Shown in pieces: positions 43,240-51,339 of a stretch of 64,000 nucleotides of DNA. Each line of letters begins with the position of its first letter. Position 1 is the stretch's first letter. The DNA is from Actinomadura sp. NAK00032 (GTDB lineage Bacteria > Actinomycetota > Actinomycetes > Streptosporangiales > Streptosporangiaceae): assembly GCF_013364275.1 (NCBI RefSeq), contig NZ_CP054932.1, positions 2,046,001-2,110,000 of the forward strand, read 5' to 3'. The translations under genes were made by a program, and so were the position numbers. The notes beneath the pieces are model-generated. The model worked only from the letters and a program-made list of their open reading frames with translations, was not told the origin of the DNA and searched no databases.

Positions 43240-43917
43240 CTATCCCTGGTAGAGATCGATGTGGTTGCCGGCCGGGTCCATCACGGTCGATGAGCGCGGC
43301 TTCCAGGGCGTGTCGACCGGGGGTGCGACCTCGACGGCGCCCGCGGCGAGCGCGCGCGTGTGCGCGGCGTCGACATCGTCGACGAGCAGCCCGAACTTGG
43401 CCGGGCCGCCGGACCAGGGGTGCCGCTCGGGGTCGGCGATGGTCAGCAGGAAGAAGTCGTCGTCGGGGTAGGTGCCGAACTGCAGCGAGCCGATCTCCTG
43501 GTGGTACGAGGCGTCGAACGCGTCGCGGTAGAAGGCGATCGAGGTCTGCGGCTCGTCGGCCACGATGGTGACCTGGGAGATGCGGGAGGTCGTCATGGGC
43601 ATTCCTTTCTCGATGTAGTGCTCGACGGTTTCGATGAGCTGTGCCAGCGAGTCGGCCTGGGCCCGCAGCCGTTCACGGTGCTCGGCGAGCACGGTGCCGA
43701 GACCGCGTTCGTGAACCGCTCGCATCGCGTCGACGGGCATGTGGAGGTGCCGCAGTGCCGCGTAGAGACGCGCCTGGCCGATCTGCTCCCGCGCGTAGCG
43801 GCGGTATCCCGTCTCGTGATCGACATGGGCGGGCGGGAGGAGCCCGACGTCGTCGTAATGCCGCAACGCAGTGATCGACAGGCCGGTGACCAGTGAGAAA
43901 CTCCCGATGCTCAGCAC
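43240..43917 (-). CDS. MerR regulator fused to a VOC (glyoxalase/bleomycin-resistance) domain
   Basis: A protein of 225 residues. The N-terminus is a MerR winged helix (SIGSFSLVTGLSITALRHYDDVGLLPPAHVDHETGYRRYA) followed by a short coiled coil; after a Met-Pro linker near residue 107 comes a VOC domain (ISQVTIVADEPQTSIAFYRDAFDASY...WKPRSSTVMDPAGNHIDLYQ). VOC proteins bind small drugs or metals, so the fusion is probably a ligand-sensing regulator. GTG 43917 is predicted leaderless; TTG 43932 is an alternative. No target gene is adjacent apart from itself. Confidence 0.88.
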   Translation of the reverse strand: MLSIGSFSLVTGLSITALRHYDDVGLLPPAHVDHETGYRRYAREQIGQARLYAALRHLHMPVDAMRAVHERGLGTVLAEHRERLRAQADSLAQLIETVEHYIEKGMPMTTSRISQVTIVADEPQTSIAFYRDAFDASYHQEIGSLQFGTYPDDDFFLLTIADPERHPWSGGPAKFGLLVDDVDAAHTRALAAGAVEVAPPVDTPWKPRSSTVMDPAGNHIDLYQG

Positions 43918-43923
43918 GAGACC

Positions 43924-43955
43924 ATCTTGCAAGTCTCACGCCGCCTGAGAGTCAA
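43924..43955 (-). promoter_or_regulatory. MerR-type promoter with internal operator dyad
   Basis: On the minus strand TTGACT (43955-43950), a 20-base spacer and CAAGAT (43929-43924). The extended spacer contains the dyad AGTCTCA-7-TGAGAGT (43932-43952), as in MerR-controlled promoters. The -10 is six bases before the GTG. Confidence 0.6.
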
Positions 43956-43998
43956 GCCGCGATGACGAAGATGACGCGGCCGGCCCTGCCCCGGGAGG

Positions 43999-44916
43999 TC
44001 ACTGGATGATGACGGCGTCCTTCGGGGCGTCCTTGTCCTCGGTCCAGCCGTCGTGGCCGGCGTCGGACCGCCAGTGCTTGCCCGCGTAGCGGACTTCGGT
44101 GAGGCCGTATGCCTGGGCGTGGGTCACCGCCCAGGAGGCGACCGCCCAGCCTTCGCGGGTGCTCCCCGGCTTCACCGCGTTCCACGAGCCGGGGTCGGAC
44201 TTCGCGCCCTGCGTCAGCGGGCTCGGGCCCGTGACCTTGAGGCGGCTGCCGAACGCGCGGCGCATCTCGCGGATCGCCGCCGGGCGCCGCGACGCGGTCT
44301 TCTTGTCCGGCGGGAACCAGCAGCGCGCCGTGGCGGGCTCGCGGCCGGTGAACGCCGCCGCGAGCAGCTCGCCGTCCGGCTCGTGCTGGGCGTAGGCGGT
44401 GCCGTCCGCGCTGCGCTGGACGCGCTGCGCGGCGTCGTGCAGGTCGCGGTCGAGGTAGTCCTTGATCTTCACCAGCGCGTCGAAGAACTTGCTCGTGGAC
44501 TGGACGGGGTCGCGGAGCTTGGCCGGGGTGCCCCAGCCCTGCGAGGGGCGCTGCTGGAACATGCCCACCGAGTCGCGGTCGCCGCCCGGCAGGTTGCGGA
44601 TGTGCGACTCCTGGATCGCCGTCGCGTACGCGATCACCACGGCGCGCTCGGGCAGCCGCTTGCGGAACGCCACCGCCGAGATCGTCGCGGCGTTGGCGGC
44701 CTGCTCCAGGTCGAGCGGCATCGTGCCCTGCGTCGTCCGCACCTCGCAGCCCGTCCCGTGCAGGTACGGGCGGGCGCGGTCGAACAGCGCGAACCCGCCG
44801 ACGGCCAGCAGCATGACGCCGACGGCCAGGCCCACGGCCCAGCGCAGGCCGCGGCGGCCCCCGCCACCGTCCGCGCCCTCCTCGGGACGCTCCTTCAACC
44901 TCGCCCAAACAGCCAC
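43999..44916 (-). CDS. Membrane-anchored lytic transglycosylase-like protein
   Basis: About 305 residues: a basic N-terminus, one transmembrane helix (LRWAVGLAVGVMLLAVGGFALF) and an extracellular region. YATAIQESHIRNLPGGDRDSVGMFQQRPSQGWGT resembles a lysozyme-like active site with the acid Glu in QESH and the downstream GMFQQRP. It may cleave peptidoglycan glycan strands. The start is uncertain: GTG 44916 is chosen; the in-frame ATG 44955 would run into the divergent dapD start. No ribosome site is seen. Confidence 0.75.
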   Translation of the reverse strand: MAVWARLKERPEEGADGGGGRRGLRWAVGLAVGVMLLAVGGFALFDRARPYLHGTGCEVRTTQGTMPLDLEQAANAATISAVAFRKRLPERAVVIAYATAIQESHIRNLPGGDRDSVGMFQQRPSQGWGTPAKLRDPVQSTSKFFDALVKIKDYLDRDLHDAAQRVQRSADGTAYAQHEPDGELLAAAFTGREPATARCWFPPDKKTASRRPAAIREMRRAFGSRLKVTGPSPLTQGAKSDPGSWNAVKPGSTREGWAVASWAVTHAQAYGLTEVRYAGKHWRSDAGHDGWTEDKDAPKDAVIIQ

Positions 44917-44960
44917 GCGAAGAAGGTACCGGGAGTTGGGTCCCAGTAAGCTCATGAGGC

Positions 44961-45797
44961 ATGACCGAAACGTTCACCAGCCCGATCTCCGGCGGCATCG
45001 ACGAGCTGTGGGAGCGGCGCGCCGACCTCACCCCGGACGACGCCGACGCGCGCGCCGCCATCGTGGCCGCCGTCGACCAGATCGACACGGGCGAGGCCCG
45101 CGTCGCCCGCATCGACCCCGCGACCGACGAGGTACTCGTCGACGAGCGGGCCAAGCGGGCGATCCTGCTGAGCTTCAAGGTGCTCGGCATGGCCCGGGCC
45201 CAGGTGGGCGACTTCCGCTACCACGACCGCATCCCGCTGAAGAGCCGGCTGGACGGCGTCCGCGTCGTCCCCGGCGCCATCGCCCGCTGGGGCGCCTACC
45301 TCGCGCCCGGCGTCGTGCTCATGCCGTCGTTCACCAACATCGGCGCCTACGTCGACTCCGGCACCATGGTCGACACCTGGGCCACCGTGGGCTCCTGCGC
45401 CCAGATCGGCAAGAACGTCCACCTGTCCGGCGGCGTCGGCATCGGCGGCGTCCTGGAGCCCCCGAACGCCAAGCCCGTGATCATCGAGGACGAGGCCATG
45501 ATCGGCAGCCGCTCGATGATCGTCGAGGGCGCGCGGGTCGGCAAGGGCGCCGTCGTCGGCTCCGGCACGAACCTGTCCGCGTCCATGCCGGTGATCGACG
45601 TCGAGACCGGCGAGGAGATCAGCCGCGGCCGCATCCCCGACTGGTGCGTCGCCGTCGGCGGCACCCGCTACAAGGAGTTCAAGGGCGGCACGTTCGGGCT
45701 TCCCGCGGTGCTGATCCTCAAGCGGCTGGAGGAGGGGCAGCGCCACGACAAGGCGTCCCTCAACGACATCCTCCGCGACCACGGCATCAACACCTGA
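44961..45797 (+). CDS. dapD: Tetrahydrodipicolinate N-succinyltransferase DapD
   Basis: A protein of 278 residues that succinylates tetrahydrodipicolinate, the entry step of the succinylase lysine branch. The left-handed beta-helix is visible as hexapeptide repeats from about residue 105 (GAYLAPGVVLMPSFTNIGAYVDSGTMVDTWATVGSCAQIGKNVHLSGGVGIGGVLEPP). Size fits the enterobacterial-type enzyme. ATG 44961. dapC and dapE are elsewhere in the window. Confidence 0.94.
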   Translation: MTETFTSPISGGIDELWERRADLTPDDADARAAIVAAVDQIDTGEARVARIDPATDEVLVDERAKRAILLSFKVLGMARAQVGDFRYHDRIPLKSRLDGVRVVPGAIARWGAYLAPGVVLMPSFTNIGAYVDSGTMVDTWATVGSCAQIGKNVHLSGGVGIGGVLEPPNAKPVIIEDEAMIGSRSMIVEGARVGKGAVVGSGTNLSASMPVIDVETGEEISRGRIPDWCVAVGGTRYKEFKGGTFGLPAVLILKRLEEGQRHDKASLNDILRDHGINT

Positions 45798-45863
45798 GAC
45801 GGCATCAGCACCTGAGCCGGAGGCGCGCCCCGCCGTCGGTGGGGCGCGCTACGTTTGCGCGCC

Positions 45864-46835
45864 ATGACACGCACCACCCCGCCGCGCCCCGTGGACCTCG
45901 CGGTGCTGTTCCCCGCGCTCGCGCCGCTCGCCCGCACCGCCACGCGGCCGCATCCGCGCCCGGGTTCGCCCGGCGTCCGCGACAGTTCGGTGGGCGGGCC
46001 GCTGCTGTGGCCGGCGGACGAGCCGTGGCCCGTGTGCGAGGAGGAGCACGACCCGGTCGAACCCATGCTCGTGGACGGCGAGCGGCGGCGCAGGCGCGTT
46101 CTGGCGGCACTGTGGGGCCGGACGCCGGCGGGCAGGGGGTTCACGGACGAGGAGCAGGCCGAACTGGACCGCCTCGAACGGCTGGACGAGAAGGCCGACC
46201 CGGACACGCCGGCGACGATGCTCGCCGTGGCCCAGCTCTACGCGAAGGACGTCCCCGACCTGGGGGCGCCCGATGAGGCCGACGTCCTGCAGGTCCTGTG
46301 GTGCCCGCGCGACCACGACCCCCTGGACGCGCCTCAGCCCGTGCTGCGCTGGCGCCGGGCGTCCGACGTCGCCGACGTCCTCGCCGAGCAGCCCGAGCCC
46401 GAGATCATGGAATACGGATACCTGCCCGAACCGTGCGTTCTGCATCCGGAGCGGGTGGTCGAGTATCCCGATGCCCGGACCCTGCCCGTCGAGCTGCGGG
46501 AGCGGATCCAGGAGTGGGAGGAATCGAGCGGCCACCGGTACTCGGCCCTGGCGGTCGCCGCCGGCTGGAAGGCGGGCGGGCACGCCTCGCGGGGGGACTC
46601 CAGCCCCGAGCCGACGGCCTGCGACTGCGGCGCCGACCTGGAACCGCTGCTGACGGCCGCGTCCGGTGAGTGGGACGAGACCGGGTACTGGCGCCCCGCC
46701 GAGGACGCCGGAACCGGCGGCGGGTTCCCGCCCCGCGCCGACCCGACCCGCGTATCGATCGACGGCGGCGGCGCGTTGCAGATCCTCCGGTGCCCGGTGT
46801 CGCCCGATCACGGGTTCGGCGTGTCCGTGCGGTAG
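45864..46835 (+). CDS. DUF1963 family protein
   Basis: A protein of 323 residues, predicted soluble. GGPLLWPADEPWPVCEEEHD near the N-terminus and WCPRDHD, CDCGADLEPLLTAA and ILRCPVSPDHGFGVS near the C-terminus fit the DUF1963/YwqG family, with several Cys/His residues that might bind metal. Members are sometimes associated with polymorphic toxin immunity, but no toxin gene is adjacent here. Convergent, three bases apart, with the phosphopantetheinyl transferase gene. Confidence 0.75.
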   Translation: MTRTTPPRPVDLAVLFPALAPLARTATRPHPRPGSPGVRDSSVGGPLLWPADEPWPVCEEEHDPVEPMLVDGERRRRRVLAALWGRTPAGRGFTDEEQAELDRLERLDEKADPDTPATMLAVAQLYAKDVPDLGAPDEADVLQVLWCPRDHDPLDAPQPVLRWRRASDVADVLAEQPEPEIMEYGYLPEPCVLHPERVVEYPDARTLPVELRERIQEWEESSGHRYSALAVAAGWKAGGHASRGDSSPEPTACDCGADLEPLLTAASGEWDETGYWRPAEDAGTGGGFPPRADPTRVSIDGGGALQILRCPVSPDHGFGVSVR

Positions 46836-46838
46836 CCG

Positions 46839-47519
46839 TCAGTCGAGCGGGGTCTCGGTGATCTTGAGGGGGCGGTCGGTCAGGACGGCGATGGAGGCGG
46901 CGTAGCCGGGGCCCGGCGTCAGGTCGGCCATGCGGACCGGGGAGACCGCCGCGTCGCCCTCCCAGGCCAGGACCTCCGGGGGCTCGTCCGGGGCGGAGAC
47001 GTGGATGTCGGTCATGGGGGCGGCCAGGCCGTGGCCCGTGGCCTTCAGAAGGGCCTCCTTGCGCGACCAGTAGGCGTGGAAGCCGCGCTTGCGGTCGGCC
47101 ATCGCCGCCAGGGCGGCGCGCTCCGGGGCGGCGAGGACCATCTCGGCGAGGCGGTCGACATCGCGGTCGCTCTCGCGCTCCACGTCCACGCCCACCTCGG
47201 CGCCCTCGACGAGGACGAGGACGACGCGGTCGCCGGAGTGGGAGAGGGAGAAGTCGAGGGCGCTGCCGGGCAGCCGTGGCTTGCCGTGCGCGGCGCCGCA
47301 GTGCGGGCAGTCGGTGGTGAAGCGGATGGTCTCCGGCGCCAGGCCGGTCGCCTCGGCGAGGGCCGTGCGGGCGAGGAGGCGGCCGGTGACGAAGCGGGCC
47401 TTGTCCTCGGGGCGCAGGAAGCGGTCGTAGCGGTCGCGTTCGCCGTCGTCGAGCAGGTCGCGCATGGGGGGCTCGTCGACGGGGGCCGCCCAGCGGACGG
47501 CGCACTCCAGCATCTCCAC
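46839..47519 (-). CDS. 4'-phosphopantetheinyl transferase, Sfp type
   Basis: About 226 residues. The enzyme moves phosphopantetheine from CoA onto carrier proteins of polyketide, peptide or fatty acid synthases. Motifs: GVDVERESDRDVDRLAEMVL (Mg-binding Asp and Glu) and FHAYWSRKEALLKATGHGL. PRLPGSALDFSLSHSGD is the usual P1/P2 segment. GTG 47519 (or ATG 47513) is chosen; TATCAT sits 7 bases upstream of the GTG, so the message may be leaderless. The right end of the TnpB element lies immediately upstream, so native promoter parts may be altered. Confidence 0.88.
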   Translation of the reverse strand: MEMLECAVRWAAPVDEPPMRDLLDDGERDRYDRFLRPEDKARFVTGRLLARTALAEATGLAPETIRFTTDCPHCGAAHGKPRLPGSALDFSLSHSGDRVVLVLVEGAEVGVDVERESDRDVDRLAEMVLAAPERAALAAMADRKRGFHAYWSRKEALLKATGHGLAAPMTDIHVSAPDEPPEVLAWEGDAAVSPVRMADLTPGPGYAASIAVLTDRPLKITETPLD

Positions 47520-47544
47520 GAACGTGATGATAGGACTTGGGCGT

Positions 47545-47590
47545 GACTCCTCCGCTCCGTGAAGGGAGCGGCTTCTCGCTAAGCCGCTTG
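47545..47590 (-). ncRNA. Predicted 3' scaffold of the TnpB guide RNA (omega-RNA)
   Basis: On the minus strand the last tnpB codons and the right end form two overlapping stems: AGCGGCTT/AAGCCGCT (47588-47567) and CCGCTCC/GGAGCGG (47571-47552), sharing CCGCT. Known omega-RNAs run through tnpB's 3' end to the element's right end, with the guide taken from flanking DNA. The guide would begin near 47545 downward, inside the spacer before the phosphopantetheinyl transferase gene. Confidence 0.45.
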
Positions 47591-48763
47591 CGCGGCGTTG
47601 CGAAGGGCAAGCCCTGCCCTGAGGATGTTGATGGCCGCGTTGACGTCGGCCTGTGCGGTGTGACCGCACGCTGTGCACGCGAACGCGGCCTGGGTGAGGC
47701 GGTTCTCATTGGCGCAGTGCCCACATTGGGGGCAGGTGCGGGAGGTATGGGCGGGGTTCACCGCGATCAGCTCTCGACCGGCGCTTTCAGCCTTGTGCGC
47801 GAGGATCGTCAGGAACACCCCCCACCCCGCGTCCAGGATGCTGCGGTTCAGGCCCGACTTCTGCGCGACGTTGCGGCCCGGCTGCTCGGCCGTACCGGAC
47901 GCAGAGTGGGTCATGTTCGCGATCCGCAGGTCCTCGTGCGCGATCACGTCGTAGGCGCGGACCAGCGCGAGCGCGGCCTTGTGCGCATCGTCCAACCGCT
48001 GTCGGCGAACTTTGGCGTGCAGCGCGGCCACCCGCGCCACCGCCTTGCGGTGCCGCCCCGACCCTCGCTTCTTGCGGGCCAGGTCGCGTTGGGCGCGGGC
48101 GAGGCGTCCGGCGGATGCCGAAAGGTGGCGAGGGTTGGCCATGTGCTCCCCGTCACTGGTGGTGGCCAGGGACGCCACACCCATGTCGATCCCGGCGGCC
48201 GCGCCCGTGGCGGGCAGGGGCAGGGCGGGCACCCCGTCGCACGACAGGATCACGTACCAGCGGCGCCCTTCTCGCTTCACGCTGATCGTCTTCACCACAC
48301 CATGAACGGGTCTGTGCCGGTGGACCCGGACGTGCCCGACCCCCTGGAGCCGCACGAACACCGCCGAGGGGTGTTCGGGTTGGGAGTCCCACCGGCACCC
48401 GTCACCGTCCCGAGGCCATTGCACCGTGTCGAACCAACCCCGTCCCTTGAAACGGGGGAACCCGGCGCGCTGCCCAGCCTTGGCGCGGCGGAAGAACGCC
48501 GCGAACGCCCTGTCCAGGCGGCGGAGCGTGGCCTGCTGGGAACTGAACGACCAGCGGCCCTGCCCGCCCTCATCACCGGCACGGATATGTTTCAACTCGG
48601 CGGACTGGTCCCCGTACCGGACTGTCACCCCGGCTTTGCGGTAGGCGGTGCGGCGGTGCTCAAGAGCGGCGTTGTACAACTGCCGGTGATCCTCCAGACA
48701 CGCCGCCAAGGATCCGGCCTGCCGCGCGGTGGGGCGCAGCAGGAACTTGAACGACCTGTGCAC
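47579..48763 (-). CDS. tnpB: RNA-guided endonuclease TnpB
   Basis: A protein of 394 residues. N-terminal HTH_OrfB-like region (SFKFLLRPTARQAGSLAACLEDHRQLYNAALEHR), the FPRFKGRGW segment, and the RuvC-like nuclease with Asp in GIDMGVASLA (about 192), Glu in IAHEDLRIANM (about 277) and Asp in QADVNAAINI (about 374). The zinc finger is TCPQCGH...FACTACGH. All catalytic residues are intact. GTG 48763 follows GGGAGGTGGGT; a longer frame to 48886 covers the element's left end. Confidence 0.9.
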   Translation of the reverse strand: MHRSFKFLLRPTARQAGSLAACLEDHRQLYNAALEHRRTAYRKAGVTVRYGDQSAELKHIRAGDEGGQGRWSFSSQQATLRRLDRAFAAFFRRAKAGQRAGFPRFKGRGWFDTVQWPRDGDGCRWDSQPEHPSAVFVRLQGVGHVRVHRHRPVHGVVKTISVKREGRRWYVILSCDGVPALPLPATGAAAGIDMGVASLATTSDGEHMANPRHLSASAGRLARAQRDLARKKRGSGRHRKAVARVAALHAKVRRQRLDDAHKAALALVRAYDVIAHEDLRIANMTHSASGTAEQPGRNVAQKSGLNRSILDAGWGVFLTILAHKAESAGRELIAVNPAHTSRTCPQCGHCANENRLTQAAFACTACGHTAQADVNAAINILRAGLALRNAAQAA

Positions 48764-48891
48764 ACCCACCTCCCACACCAGAATCAGAACGGCCCGGTCG
48801 ACGGTATCGATCGGCGCCGACAAAACTCGAAGGGAGGGAGCGCGGAATTCCCCGCCCGCTGGAGCGGGCGGGGCCCCTCCGCGCAAACCTG

Positions 48892-49968
48892 ATGGGGCTG
48901 GATCTCTTCGCGGACGTGGCGGACCTGACGGCGGCGCTCGTCGACATCGAATCGGTGAGCGGCGGGGAAGGGCCGCTCGCCGACGCCGTCGAGGAGGCGC
49001 TGCGGGCGCTTCCGCACCTGGCGGTGGAGCGGGCGGGGAACAACGTCGTCGCCCGCACCGACCTGGGACGCGGTGAACGGGTCGTGCTGGCCGGGCACCT
49101 TGACACCGTCCCGCTGAACGGCAACCTGCCGTCGCGGGTGGAGGGCAACCGGCTCTACGGGTGCGGCACCACGGACATGAAGAGCGGCGTCGCGGTCGCG
49201 CTGCGGCTCGCCGCGACCGTTCCCGAGCCGAACCGCGACATCACCTACGTCTTCTACGAGTGCGAGGAGATCGAGGCTGAGCGCAACGGGCTGCGCAAGC
49301 TGGCGGCGGCGCGTCCCGAGCTGCTCGCGGGCGACTTCGCGGTGCTGATGGAGCCGACGGGCGGCCAGATCGAGGGCGGCTGCCAGGGCACGATGCGGGT
49401 CGAGGTCGTGGCGAAGGGGGAGCGGGCGCACAGCGCGCGGGCGTGGATGGGGTCGAACGCCATCCACTCGGCGGGGCGGATCCTCGACGTGCTGCGCGCC
49501 TACGAGCCGCCGCGTCCGGTTGTGGACGGCCTCGAATTCCGCGAAGGCCTGAACGCCGTGTTCATTTCCGGCGGCGTCGCCGGAAACGTTATCCCGGACG
49601 AATGCGTCGTTACCGTGAATTATCGGTTCGCCCCCGACAAGTCGGTGGCCGACGCGGAGGCGTACCTCAGGGAAATCTTCACGGGCTTCGAGGTGACGGT
49701 CACCGACGCCGCGTCCGCCGCCCGGCCTGGGCTGACGCACCCCGCGGCCGCCGCGTTCGTCGCGGCCGCCGGGGCCGAGGTCCGCGCGAAACTCGGCTGG
49801 ACGGACGTCGCGCGCTTCTCCGAACTCGGCATCCCCGCTGTCAACTACGGGCCCGGTGAGCCCACCCTCGCCCACACCAGGGACGAGTACGTCGAGATCC
49901 CCCTCATCGCCGAGTGCGAGCAACGTATGCGCACGTGGCTGGCCGGTCGCACTAACGTGGCTCCATGA
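48892..49968 (+). CDS. dapE: Succinyl-diaminopimelate desuccinylase DapE
   Basis: An M20-type zinc amidohydrolase of 358 residues that hydrolyses N-succinyl-LL-diaminopimelate. Metal ligands and catalytic residues are visible: GHLDTVP, CGTTDMKSG, YECEEIE, MEPTGGQIEGGCQG, and the final His in LAHTRDEYVEI. ATG 48892 begins about seven bases after the apparent left end of the TnpB element and has no ribosome site, so its normal upstream region may have been displaced. Its stop overlaps the next gene by 4 bases (ATGA). Confidence 0.93.
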   Translation: MGLDLFADVADLTAALVDIESVSGGEGPLADAVEEALRALPHLAVERAGNNVVARTDLGRGERVVLAGHLDTVPLNGNLPSRVEGNRLYGCGTTDMKSGVAVALRLAATVPEPNRDITYVFYECEEIEAERNGLRKLAAARPELLAGDFAVLMEPTGGQIEGGCQGTMRVEVVAKGERAHSARAWMGSNAIHSAGRILDVLRAYEPPRPVVDGLEFREGLNAVFISGGVAGNVIPDECVVTVNYRFAPDKSVADAEAYLREIFTGFEVTVTDAASAARPGLTHPAAAAFVAAAGAEVRAKLGWTDVARFSELGIPAVNYGPGEPTLAHTRDEYVEIPLIAECEQRMRTWLAGRTNVAP

Positions 49969-50765
49969 CTCTGAATGCGAATTCCCCCTCGCGGCGCCAG
50001 GGGCCGGCCATGCTGCGCGGGCGGGCGGTCCCGAAGACGACCACCGACCAGCGGCTGCTCGACGGCCGCGGCCCGGCCGACTGGGTGCACGCCGACCCGT
50101 GGCGCGTGCTGCGCATCCAGGCGGAGTTCGTCGAGGGCTTCGGCCTGCTCGCCGAGCTGCCGAAGGCGGTCAGCGTGTTCGGCAGCGCCCGCACCAAGCC
50201 CGACTCGCCGGAGTACGAGCTCGCCGTCGACATCGGCGGCCGGCTGCACGACGCCGGGTACGCCGTCATCACCGGCGGCGGCCCCGGGATCATGGAGGCC
50301 GCCAACAAGGGCTGCGACGAGAACGGCGGCCTGTCCGTCGGCCTCGGCATCGAGCTGCCGTTCGAGCAGCGGCTCAACGACCACCTCGACATCGGCCTGG
50401 AGTTCCGCTACTTCTTCGTCCGCAAGACGATGTTCGTGAAGTACTCGCAGGCGTTCGTGGTGCTGCCGGGCGGCTTCGGCACCCTGGACGAGCTGTTCGA
50501 GGCGATCACCCTCGTCCAGACCAAGAAGATCACCCGCTTCCCGATCGTCCTCGTCGGGACGCGGTTCTGGGGCGGGCTCCTGGACTGGGTGAAGCAGTCC
50601 ATGCTGCCCAGCGGCAAGATCTCCCCCCAGGACATCGACCTGATCCACCTCACCGACGACCCGGAGGAGGTCGTCCAGATCATCGTCGAGGGCCACACGC
50701 GGGCCGAGCAGGCGATCATCGAGGCCCGGGCGCAGGCCGAGGCGGGGCAGACCGCCGCCGAGTGA
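49965..50765 (+). CDS. LOG-family (TIGR00730) nucleotide phosphoribohydrolase
   Basis: A protein of 266 residues with the lysine-decarboxylase-like Rossmann fold: SVFGSART, GGGPGIMEAANKG, the active-site segment FFVRKTMF, and PGGFGTLDELFEAIT. Members cleave cytokinin riboside 5'-monophosphate or related nucleotides. Translationally coupled to dapE, a pairing that is conserved in many actinobacteria. Confidence 0.9.
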   Translation: MTLNANSPSRRQGPAMLRGRAVPKTTTDQRLLDGRGPADWVHADPWRVLRIQAEFVEGFGLLAELPKAVSVFGSARTKPDSPEYELAVDIGGRLHDAGYAVITGGGPGIMEAANKGCDENGGLSVGLGIELPFEQRLNDHLDIGLEFRYFFVRKTMFVKYSQAFVVLPGGFGTLDELFEAITLVQTKKITRFPIVLVGTRFWGGLLDWVKQSMLPSGKISPQDIDLIHLTDDPEEVVQIIVEGHTRAEQAIIEARAQAEAGQTAAE

Positions 50766-50808
50766 CCCCCGGGGGAGTCGGCGCGCCCGTACGGGGAAGG
50801 GCGCCCTC

Positions 50809-51249
50809 ATGGCGCTGGACGTGATCACCACGCTGGAGCAGCTGGCCGCGCTGCTGGAGGACCGTCCGTCCCTGTACGTGCGCTGGTCGGCGGACCCGGA
50901 GGCGGACGAGTACCGCCCGCACAGCGCGGACGGGCTGACCGGCGCGGAGCTGCCGGGCCTCTCCGCCAACCCGCTCGCCGTCGAGGAGTGGTGGGGGGAG
51001 CGGTCCACGGTGCTGTGGGTGGCGCGGCGGCTGCACGACTACTCCCACCTGGAGCGGGCCCGCGCCCGCGGCGCGCGGCCGTGGGTGCTGGAGGGCGAGG
51101 AGGCGGGCCGCGGTCCCGACAACGAGCCCGTCGTGGCCCGTCCCGCCGCCGTCGCGCTCATCGACAAGCGCGTCCTCGACGAGGCCGAGAACCTGCTGAA
51201 ACGCGACGCGAACACCGACTGGGGACCCCTCGACCGCGAGGGCGGCTGA
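50809..51249 (+). CDS. DUF6098-like protein
   Basis: A protein of 146 residues. SLYVRWSADPEADEYRPHSADGLTGAELPGLSANPL and EEWWGERSTVLWVARRLHDYSHLE look like DUF6098, a family of unknown function in actinobacteria. Soluble, with no membrane helix. It lies 90 bases upstream of the NB-ARC/WD40 gene in the same direction and may share its transcript. Confidence 0.7.
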   Translation: MALDVITTLEQLAALLEDRPSLYVRWSADPEADEYRPHSADGLTGAELPGLSANPLAVEEWWGERSTVLWVARRLHDYSHLERARARGARPWVLEGEEAGRGPDNEPVVARPAAVALIDKRVLDEAENLLKRDANTDWGPLDREGG

Positions 51250-51339
51250 CCGGCCCGGCCGGGTCCGGTCGCGGAGCACCGGCCGGCCCCTTCCGGATGT
51301 AGAAGTGTCCGGACGGGACTGGGACGCGAGGGGTGGCCG

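Larger units (their letters stand above)
47545..48885 (-). mobile_element. IS200/IS605-family element carrying only tnpB
   Basis: Approximate limits from hairpins beyond each end of tnpB: CCGCTCC-GTGAAG-GGAGCGG (47552-47571) past the tnpB stop, and an 11-bp stem CCCCGCCCGCT-GG-AGCGGGCGGGG (about 48850-48873) on the upstream side. No tnpA (Y1 transposase) is present, so movement would need help in trans. The exact ends and the target-adjacent motif cannot be set without comparison to an empty site. Confidence 0.7.
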
